DNA from: Bacillota bacterium
GTDB taxonomy: Bacteria > Bacillota > Clostridia > Lachnospirales > Cellulosilyticaceae
Reading direction: 5' to 3'
NCBI GenBank assembly: GCA_023457875.1
Contig: JAEXBC010000115.1
Coordinates: 1-5,231, forward strand
DNA: 5,231 nt
Part shown: positions 1 through 4,807 of the stretch, in pieces
How the letters are laid out: each line of letters begins with the position of its first letter
Position numbering within the stretch: the stretch's first letter is position 1
Position numbers and translations under genes: made by a program
Notes under the pieces: generated by a model
Told to the model about the DNA's origin: nothing
The model's input: only the letters and a program-made list of their open reading frames with translations
Databases searched by the model: none

Positions 1-969
1 CAAAACACGATTGGTGGTAATGATGACCCGTTCTTTTAAGTTCAATATATTGGCTTTGGCAATTTCTGGAACCAAGGTGGTTGAAAATGCTGTTAAAAAA
101 GCAGAGGGAAAAAATAAGATGGGCAAAACCATACCCTTCAATATCCCATACATACTCATGGATTCCTCAAAGGAATTACCAAACTTTTTTAATCCTGCTG
201 GAATAAGGATGTTTTCAACGGACATAAAGATATAAGCAATATAAGCGATGGAGGCAATGGGAAGTAGAATATGGAGTAATTTACTAAGTAGACTCCTTTT
301 GCTTTTTTGCGGCAAGGACGAAGTGTGCTTAGCATGGCGCCTTTCTATAATAAACAGTGTACCAAGATAACTCCATGAAACCATCTCACCTATAGTCATA
401 CCTAAACCAATGGCACCATAAGCATGGGATAGTCCACGGGGTGAATAGATCTTAACTAAGGCCACAATAAGGATGAGCTTAACCAGTTGTTCAATAATAT
501 CACTGCTGGCTGGATAAACGGTTTTTTTTGTGGCATAAAAATAGCCCTTAAAGCAAGAGGAACAGCTGATGAAAGGGATACTTAAGGAAAGCAAACGAAG
601 GCCAATAGTAGCATGGTAGTCATGGATAAACTGGTTGGATAGGTAAGGCGCATAGATGAAAAGCAGTGTACATACTAAGAAGCTTAAGCTTAGTGCAAAG
701 GTAAAGGCTAGCTTCATAATTTGTGAGATGCTTTTAAATTCTTTGGTTCCTAAAGCCTCAGCCACTAATTTAGATACAGACACGCTAAGACCCGCGGAAG
801 CAAAGGCTATAGCAGTGGTATAAATGGACATAATAAGTGTATAAATGCCAATTCCCTGTGAACCTAATATATGTGACAAGAAAATAAGAGAAATCATACC
901 AATTGTTCGGGTTAAGAAAGAAGTAGCTGTTAAAATAACAGTACTTACCATAAGACTTTGTTCCTTCAT
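1..969 (-). CDS. SpoVB-like MOP/MATE-superfamily flippase, partial (C-terminus beyond left edge)
   Basis: The reading frame is open without a stop from ATG at 969-967 to the window edge, giving the first 323 residues. It encodes a polytopic membrane protein with hydrophobic segments near residues 8-34, 42-62, 85-108, 122-146, 160-175, 184-206, 229-252 and 278-300. Features typical of the polysaccharide-exporter/SpoVB branch are the N-terminal LTRTIG (19-24), the GSQGIGIY loop (36-43), EQLVK (160-164) and the stretch GMVLPILFFPS (279-289) leading to LVPEI (299-303). Family members are about 450-550 residues and flip lipid-linked sugars across the membrane; SpoVB itself acts in spore cortex formation. 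The start is supported by AAAAGGGGG (976-984) six bases upstream. A sigma-E-like promoter lies at 1010-1039. The family call is firm; sporulation rather than another glycan export role is inference, so no symbol is given. Confidence 0.85.
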   Translation of the reverse strand, partial: MKEQSLMVSTVILTATSFLTRTIGMISLIFLSHILGSQGIGIYTLIMSIYTTAIAFASAGLSVSVSKLVAEALGTKEFKSISQIMKLAFTFALSLSFLVCTLLFIYAPYLSNQFIHDYHATIGLRLLSLSIPFISCSSCFKGYFYATKKTVYPASSDIIEQLVKLILIVALVKIYSPRGLSHAYGAIGLGMTIGEMVSWSYLGTLFIIERRHAKHTSSLPQKSKRSLLSKLLHILLPIASIAYIAYIFMSVENILIPAGLKKFGNSFEESMSMYGILKGMVLPILFFPSAFLTAFSTTLVPEIAKANILNLKERVIITTNRVL

Positions 970-1009
970 GATTTGCCCCCTTTTGTGATAACGAAAAGCT
1001 ATATATCCA

Positions 1010-1039
1010 AGTATATGACGAAAGGGACAAAAGTATTTT
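1010..1039 (-). promoter_or_regulatory. Sigma-E-like (mother-cell sporulation) promoter candidate for the flippase
   Basis: On the minus strand CATATACT (1017-1010) differs by one base from the Bacillus sigma-E -10 consensus CATACANT. The core ATA of the -35 element (1036-1034, within AAAATA) lies exactly 16 bp upstream, which fits the known 16-18 bp spacing. Transcription would begin near 1003, about 35 bases before the flippase ATG. The match is by eye and short motifs arise by chance in AT-rich DNA. A poorer sigma-A reading (TTGTCC with GATATA) overlaps it. Confidence 0.4.
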
Positions 1040-1093
1040 AGATTTAATCATGAAATGAATAAGGAATATTTTCGCTTAAAAGTTGTGTGGCTG

Positions 1094-1102
1094 TGGTATA
1101 AT
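1094..1102 (+). promoter_or_regulatory. Extended -10 promoter candidate upstream of the glycosyltransferase
   Basis: TGG followed directly by a perfect TATAAT (1097-1102) is an extended -10 element. No good -35 is found 17 bp upstream (GCTTAA), which extended -10 promoters can tolerate. It would give a leader of about 180 bases. An 11-bp tandem repeat begins 2 bp downstream, over the expected start of transcription. Confidence 0.4.
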
Positions 1103-1177
1103 ATGAGTAATTAGTGAGTACTTAATGACATCGATTCATGAATGTTAGGGTGAATAAATATTAAAAAAAGTTAAGAA

Positions 1178-1208
1178 TTGAACAAAACAATGAAAAATAG
1201 GGTATAAT
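1178..1208 (+). promoter_or_regulatory. Second sigma-A-like promoter candidate for the glycosyltransferase operon
   Basis: TTGAAC (1178-1183, first four bases of the -35 consensus) is followed after 19 bp by a perfect TATAAT (1203-1208). The spacer is longer than the usual 17 bp. It would give a leader of about 75 bases. It may be used together with, or instead of, the upstream extended -10 element. Confidence 0.4.
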
Positions 1209-1290
1209 AAACAGTGGAAGAATATATAGAAAATATAGAGAAATAATATATAGAACGAGTCTATAAAACTATTGGCAGGGAGGTTTAATT

Positions 1291-2355
1291 ATGCCAACAA
1301 TTAATATGCTATCCTCAGCAGATAAGATAAAGGGTCAAGGAGTAGGCTCTGCATACTTAGAACAGTTGAATTTAGTACAAACTGGATTAGGGGACCAATA
1401 TTGCATAGATGTAAATAAAGTAAAGTGTGCGGATATTATGCATTACCATACCATTGACTTTCAGTATTACTTGAGCTTACCTTTTGTAAAGGCAAAAAAA
1501 AGTCTGACGGTGGGAGCAGTTCATTTTTTGCCAGAAACAGTAGATGGAAGCATTAAACTTCCCCGTATTGCAACTGCTACGTTTTATCGATACATTATTG
1601 ACTTTTATAAAAAAATGGATTATCTGGTTACTGTCAATCCTAACTTTATTGATAAACTAGAAGCCTATGGCATTCCAAGAAGTAAGGTAACCTATATACC
1701 TAACTTTGTTTCTAAAGAAAAATTTTATAGGATGGATAAAGAAGCTAAAGTAGCCCTAAGAGCTAAGTATCAAATTCCACAAGACAAGTTTGTGGTTTTA
1801 TGTGCAGGACAATTACAAATTAGAAAAGGCGTTTTTGAGTTCATAGAAATAGCAAAAGCAATGCCAGAGGTGGAATTTATTTGGGCAGGCGGCTTCTCCT
1901 TTGGCAATATTACCTCTGGATATAAAGAAGTAAAAGCATTGCTAGAGAATCCTCCTAAGAACGTTAGATTTCTAGGTATCGTAGAAAGAGAGTTAATGAA
2001 TGAGCTTTATAATATTACGGATGTGTTGTTTTTGCCATCCTACAGTGAACTTTTCCCGATGATTATTCTAGAAGCAATGAATTGTAATGTGCCTATTTTG
2101 TTAAGGGATTTAGATATCTATCCTAATATTTTATTTGACTATTACTTAAAGGGAAGCAGTAATCAAGAGTTCATAGAGCATATTAGAGAGCTTAAAGATA
2201 ATCCTATGGTTTATGAAAGGTATGTAAGAAAGTCTTGTGAAGGCAGCGAGTTCTATTCTAGAGAACACATTCTTTCCATGTGGCAAGAGTTTTACGATGA
2301 AATCTTATGTGATCATAAGAAAATACTATTAGCAGGTGGAGAAATTACTACATGA
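1291..2355 (+). CDS. GT4-family (GT-B fold) glycosyltransferase, likely envelope or glycolipid
   Basis: The 354-residue protein is a full-length GT-B retaining glycosyltransferase. The N-terminal acceptor domain (about 1-160) has the glycine loop KGQGVGS (14-20) and a histidine at 78 in VGAVHFL. The C-terminal nucleotide-sugar domain (about 165-340) has GQLQIRKG (173-180), GIVERELMNELY (229-240) and the EX7E motif with E253 and E261 in SELFPMIILEAM. No signal peptide or membrane span is present, so it acts in the cytoplasm, probably at the membrane face. Start choice: GGGAGGT (1278-1284) lies 6 bases before the ATG. Its stop overlaps the next gene's start (ATGA, 2352-2355), so the two are very likely co-translated. 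Pairing with a PF03706 membrane protein suggests sugar transfer to a lipid such as diacylglycerol, but donor and acceptor cannot be read from sequence. Confidence 0.88.
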   Translation: MPTINMLSSADKIKGQGVGSAYLEQLNLVQTGLGDQYCIDVNKVKCADIMHYHTIDFQYYLSLPFVKAKKSLTVGAVHFLPETVDGSIKLPRIATATFYRYIIDFYKKMDYLVTVNPNFIDKLEAYGIPRSKVTYIPNFVSKEKFYRMDKEAKVALRAKYQIPQDKFVVLCAGQLQIRKGVFEFIEIAKAMPEVEFIWAGGFSFGNITSGYKEVKALLENPPKNVRFLGIVERELMNELYNITDVLFLPSYSELFPMIILEAMNCNVPILLRDLDIYPNILFDYYLKGSSNQEFIEHIRELKDNPMVYERYVRKSCEGSEFYSREHILSMWQEFYDEILCDHKKILLAGGEITT

Positions 2356-3377
2356 AAAAATATTTATGGAATATTATTGGAGTATTGGCGCTGGGGCTTA
2401 TCATGATATGGATTCTCATGCGAAATGAGAATCCTATTGAAATGTTAGGGTATATTCGAGCCGTTGCGCCAAGATGGATTTTAATGGGGTTTGTATGCAT
2501 AGGGACATATGTGGGCGTAGAGACCCTTATTCAGCATATCTTAGTGAAAAAGATGCAAAAGCACAATTCTTTGTGGAATTCTTTTAAAGTAGTGATGACG
2601 GGGCAATTTTTTAATGCCATTACGCCTTTTGCTTCAGGTGGGCAGCCAATGCAGGCTTTTATAATGGCAAAACAAGGGGTGCCAGTTGGCACCTCTGTTA
2701 GTGTGCTCATGACTAAGTTTATTATTTATCAAGTGGTACTAACCATGTATTCCCTAGTGGTACTTTTAATAGAAATGAAATTTTTCTTTACCCAAGTCCA
2801 AGGCATTGTCTATTTATCTTTGTTGGGTTTTCTATTAAATGTTGGGGTGGTTGCGATTTTGATTGCTTCTGCTTTTATGAAGCAAAGGCTCAAGCGAGTG
2901 GCTTTTTGGGGAGTCAATATCCTAAAGAAGCTTAAAATAATCAAGCATCCTGCTCCTATAAAAAGAAAGATTATTTCTCAAATAGACTTATTTAATAAGA
3001 ACATTAGTGTAATGAAAGGAAATACGCTGCTTTTAATCAAGGTGTGTTTATTGACTTTTTTACAACTAACAGCTTATTTCTTGATTCCTTATGCTGTATA
3101 TAGAGCCTTTGGATTAGTTGGAGCTAAGATGGTTCTTATTGTATCGGCTGCAGCTTTTATTGTGATGATATCTTCTTTTATTCCTGTTCCTGGAAGTTCA
3201 GGAGTTGCAGAAGGTAGCTTTTTTCTGTTTTTTAAGTTGTTTTTTCCAACATCCATTTTGCCAGCAGCAGTGATTTGCTGGAGAGTGATTACTTTCTATG
3301 TGCCACTATTTATAGGGGGCGTGATAACGCTACTGCCTAATCAAAAGATAACGCACTTTGGTCACCCCAAAATATAA
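2352..3377 (+). CDS. PF03706 (UPF0104 / LPG-synthase TM-region-like) integral membrane protein
   Basis: The 341-residue protein is strongly hydrophobic, with probable membrane segments near residues 4-22, 42-62, 113-141, 151-173, 225-250, 258-278 and 302-327. It carries the family hallmarks: NAITPFASGGQPMQA (88-102) followed by the charged K107-Q-G-V, then IPVPGSSGVAEG (277-288) and CWRVITFYVP (309-318). This module is the flippase-like membrane part of MprF. Here it stands alone, without the cytosolic aminoacyl-phosphatidylglycerol synthase domain, so lysyl-lipid synthesis is not expected. Stand-alone members are common beside glycosyltransferases and are thought to move or help assemble lipid-linked products (inference). 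The start overlaps the glycosyltransferase stop by 4 bp. GGTGGAG (2335-2341), 10 bases upstream and inside the upstream gene, is a somewhat distant ribosome binding site, consistent with translational coupling. A strong terminator follows at 3446. Confidence 0.87.
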   Translation: MKKYLWNIIGVLALGLIMIWILMRNENPIEMLGYIRAVAPRWILMGFVCIGTYVGVETLIQHILVKKMQKHNSLWNSFKVVMTGQFFNAITPFASGGQPMQAFIMAKQGVPVGTSVSVLMTKFIIYQVVLTMYSLVVLLIEMKFFFTQVQGIVYLSLLGFLLNVGVVAILIASAFMKQRLKRVAFWGVNILKKLKIIKHPAPIKRKIISQIDLFNKNISVMKGNTLLLIKVCLLTFLQLTAYFLIPYAVYRAFGLVGAKMVLIVSAAAFIVMISSFIPVPGSSGVAEGSFFLFFKLFFPTSILPAAVICWRVITFYVPLFIGGVITLLPNQKITHFGHPKI

Positions 3378-3445
3378 TTTGAGAAATAAGTAGCAATAGT
3401 ATAGGCACCATAAACACCAGCATTAAATAAAAGGTGTCTGGTATG

Positions 3446-3499
3446 AAAGGGGCTTCAAAAAGTTAGAGTTAAAAACCTAATTTTTTGAAGACCCTTTTT
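3446..3499 (+). terminator. Strong intrinsic terminator of the glycosyltransferase operon
   Basis: Arms 3446-3466 and 3477-3497 pair over 21 positions with a single mismatch (G3452 x A3491) and one G-U pair, around a 10-base loop. The stem ends in GGG/CCC and then AAA/TTT, with the T run 3495-3499 at its 3' side. It lies about 70 bases after the membrane-protein stop. The 3378-3445 stretch before it also contains smaller complementary segments (GGCACC 3404-3409 with GGTGTC 3433-3438, and ACCAG 3416-3420 with CTGGT 3438-3442). No gene is seen there. Confidence 0.87.
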
Positions 3500-3578
3500 C
3501 ATTGTCAAACCTTATCACCATTAATTGGCAATCTAAAAATAAAATCCTGTCTAACCTAGAAGAATAAAACCTTTTTAA

Positions 3579-3608
3579 TTGACCTATAATAGGTTTGTTG
3601 ATTATTTA
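3579..3608 (+). promoter_or_regulatory. Promoter region with 6-1-6 palindrome upstream of rubrerythrin
   Basis: TTGACC (3579-3584) is a good -35 and is followed after 18 bp by TATTTA (3603-3608), a weak -10, giving a short leader that still contains the ribosome binding site. Alternatively TATAAT (3585-3590) is a perfect -10 but lacks a good -35. The region contains a perfect interrupted palindrome ACCTAT-A-ATAGGT (3582-3594) over these elements, a position and geometry suited to a repressor. It does not match the Bacillus PerR box TTATAATNATTATAA in sequence, so the regulator is unknown. Confidence 0.38.
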
Positions 3609-3632
3609 ATATTAGTTAGAAAGGAAAAGAAA

Positions 3633-4175
3633 ATGAAAAAATATGTTTGTACGGTTTGCGGATATGTACATGAAGGCGATATGCCACCTGAGAAATGCCC
3701 AATTTGTAATGCAGGCAGTGAAAAATTTATGGAACGTTCAGAAGGCTTACAATGGGCAGATGAACATAGAATTAGCATTGCACAGGGCGTGGATGAAAAA
3801 ATTCTAGAAGGACTACGTGCTAATTTTATGGGAGAATGCACAGAGGTAGGAATGTATCTTGCCATGGCCAGACAGGCTGATCGAGAAGGCTTTCCTGAGG
3901 TGGCAGAAGCTTATACGCGTATTGCGTATGAGGAAGCAAACCATGCGTCTCGCTTTGCTGAACTATTAGGAGAAGTTGTAAAAGCAGATACCAAGGCAAA
4001 TTTACAGGCTAGAGTGGATGCTGAATATGGGGCATGTCAAGGCAAAAAAGAACTTGCTACCCTTGCTAAAGCTCAGAATCTTGATGCGATTCATGACACG
4101 GTACATGAAATGGCTAAGGATGAAGCACGTCATGGATGTGCCTTTAAAGGTCTTTTGGACAGATATTTTAAATAG
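3633..4175 (+). CDS. rbr: Reverse-type rubrerythrin (N-terminal rubredoxin, C-terminal diiron domain), peroxide reductase
   Basis: The 180-residue cytosolic protein starts with a rubredoxin-like iron site, C6-x2-C9 and C22-x2-C25, followed by a four-helix ferritin-like domain (about 45-180). Likely diiron ligands include E68, E101-x2-H104 ([10 protein letters not shown]) and E164-x2-H167 (KDEARHG). Classic rubrerythrins have the rubredoxin module at the C-terminus; the reversed order is the clostridial revRbr type, which reduces hydrogen peroxide, and oxygen via NADH-dependent electron transfer, to water. Start choice: AGAAAGGA (3618-3625) lies 7 bases before ATG 3633 and the conserved MKKYVC begins there. 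An in-frame TTG at 3579 would add 18 unrelated residues and run through the promoter, so it was not used. The next gene begins 11 bp after the stop. In Clostridium acetobutylicum, genes of this type are controlled by PerR; whether that holds here is not shown. Confidence 0.93.
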   Translation: MKKYVCTVCGYVHEGDMPPEKCPICNAGSEKFMERSEGLQWADEHRISIAQGVDEKILEGLRANFMGECTEVGMYLAMARQADREGFPEVAEAYTRIAYEEANHASRFAELLGEVVKADTKANLQARVDAEYGACQGKKELATLAKAQNLDAIHDTVHEMAKDEARHGCAFKGLLDRYFK

Positions 4176-4186
4176 GAGGAAGGAAT

Positions 4187-4507
4187 ATGCCAAGAATTGA
4201 TTGTAGTGTAGGAAATTGTTCATATAATAAAGAACAAGTATGCCATGCAAGTATTGTTAATATTGGAGGTAAGGGTTCTAAGACAACAGAAGGTACTTGC
4301 TGTGGAACATTTCTAAATAAATTAGGTTATAGTGATCTAGCTCAATATACAGAAGCTAGAGGAGATACAGATGCTATTTTGTGTAAGGTTGATACTTGTG
4401 TTTACAATAAAAAAGAGCACTGTAGCCTAAATGAAATAGAAGTAGGAAGCTTAAAAGAAGTTGAGGTATATACCGAAACAGATTGCTTAAGTTATGAAAA
4501 GAAATAA
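4187..4507 (+). CDS. Small cysteine-rich protein with two DUF1540 repeats
   Basis: The 106-residue soluble protein contains two copies of the DUF1540 pattern. Copy 1 is C6-x4-C11-x7-C19 with C38/C39; copy 2 is C66-x4-C71-x7-C79 with C100. Both share a C-x4-C-x-Y-N-K segment (CSYNK at 11-15, CVYNK at 71-75). The regular tetra-cysteine spacing suggests a metal-binding fold (probably zinc or iron), but the family's function is unknown. The start has an excellent AGGAGG (4174-4179), 7 bases upstream, overlapping the rubrerythrin stop codon. The 11-bp gap indicates one transcript with rubrerythrin and hence possible roles in redox or metal stress (inference). Its length is about twice that of a single-domain member, consistent with internal duplication. 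Confidence 0.88.
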   Translation: MPRIDCSVGNCSYNKEQVCHASIVNIGGKGSKTTEGTCCGTFLNKLGYSDLAQYTEARGDTDAILCKVDTCVYNKKEHCSLNEIEVGSLKEVEVYTETDCLSYEKK

Positions 4508-4518
4508 TAAATAAAGAT

Positions 4519-4610
4519 AAAAATGGGCTGTTGCACGAAGAATCCATACTACAATATACTGTATGTAAATTTCTTAGTGTGATAGTCTTATTTTTGTGTG
4601 CTCATTTTTT
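4519..4610 (+). terminator. Long imperfect hairpin terminator with duplicated 3' arm
   Basis: Starting 12 bases after the DUF1540 stop, 4519-4549 pairs with 4561-4595 in 28 pairs. The helices are 4519-4527/4587-4595, 4528-4536/4577-4585, 4538-4542/4571-4575 and 4545-4549/4561-4565, with one bulged T (4586), one G x A mismatch (4537/4576), a small internal loop and an 11-base apical loop. Five pairs are G-U and would not form in the antisense RNA, so the structure works for plus-strand transcripts. It ends in TTTTT (4591-4595). A second shorter copy of the 3' arm (4596-4610) can pair with 4519-4528 instead and ends in TTTTTT. Confidence 0.7.
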
Positions 4611-4660
4611 AATACAAAGTGTTAAGTAGATAAATGTTTTTGTTTTATGCCTACCTACTG

Positions 4661-4687
4661 GGCAAATAGAGTTTTAACTTATTTGCC
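4661..4687 (+). repeat. Inverted repeat (hairpin) upstream of the dipeptidase gene
   Basis: GGCAAATA (4661-4668) and AGTT (4670-4673) pair with AACT (4676-4679) and TATTTGCC (4680-4687), leaving one bulged G and a tiny loop. No T run follows, so it is not a typical terminator. It lies 7 bp before a TATAAT box (4695-4700) and may be an operator or chance structure. No known riboswitch core was recognised around it. Confidence 0.55.
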
Positions 4688-4694
4688 TGTAACA

Positions 4695-4768
4695 TATAAT
4701 ACTTTAGCATAAGATTTAAAATAATAGAGAAGCAAGAAAGTAGGATGATATAATAGGATTATATTATA
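4695..4768 (+). promoter_or_regulatory. Promoter candidates for the dipeptidase, one inside a palindrome
   Basis: Two perfect TATAAT boxes are present. The first (4695-4700) has only a weak -35 (TTTTAA, 4672-4677, 17 bp spacing). The second (4749-4754) is preceded by TGA, forming an extended -10, about 54 bases before the ATG. The second box is the left half of an inverted repeat TATAATA-N6-TATTATA (4749-4768). AT-rich intergenic DNA produces such boxes by chance, so which one is used, if either, is uncertain. Confidence 0.38.
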
Positions 4769-4807
4769 AGTAGGCTTGAAAAACATGAGTGTTGAAGGGG
4801 TGGGTAA

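Larger units (their letters stand above)
970..1290. other. Divergent intergenic region between the flippase and the glycosyltransferase
   Basis: No coding frame with a ribosome binding site was seen here. The left part (976-1039) holds the flippase ribosome binding site and a sigma-E-like promoter on the minus strand. The right part is very AT-rich and holds two TATAAT boxes on the plus strand (1097-1102 and 1203-1208), an 11-bp tandem repeat (1105-1126), a 10-bp perfect palindrome (1134-1143), and three copies of ATATAGA (1224-1230, 1233-1239, 1248-1254). No known riboswitch signature was recognised. Confidence 0.7.

Noticed and set aside
11..235. Plus-strand open frame of 74 codons
   Set aside because: It lies antisense within the flippase gene, has no ribosome binding site, and its product resembles no family.
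785..1051. Minus-strand open frame of 88 codons near the flippase start
   Set aside because: It overlaps the flippase in another frame. Its aromatic-rich product is low-complexity, and the ribosome binding site at 976-984 serves the ATG at 969.
1221..1254. Possible CRISPR-like or satellite array
   Set aside because: The repeats are only 7-10 bases, irregularly spaced and AT-only in character, with no spacers and no cas genes.
2352..3377. Full MprF lysyl-phosphatidylglycerol synthase
   Set aside because: The protein ends at 341 residues after the membrane module. The C-terminal synthase domain is absent and no continuation follows before the terminator.
3579..3632. Upstream TTG start for rubrerythrin
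   Set aside because: It adds 18 residues foreign to the family, runs through the promoter elements and has no ribosome binding site. ATG 3633 has both the site and the conserved N-terminus.
4018..4200. Plus-strand open frame of 60 codons inside rubrerythrin
   Set aside because: It is an out-of-frame overlap with a well-supported gene and has no ribosome binding site.
3602..4250. Minus-strand open frames at 3602-3865 and 4002-4250
   Set aside because: Both are antisense to rubrerythrin and DUF1540 coding sequence, and neither has a plausible start signal or recognisable protein.
4508..4807. T-box or other known riboswitch before the dipeptidase
   Set aside because: No T-box AGGGTGG-type core and no other recognisable aptamer motif was seen. 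The only clear structures are hairpins.
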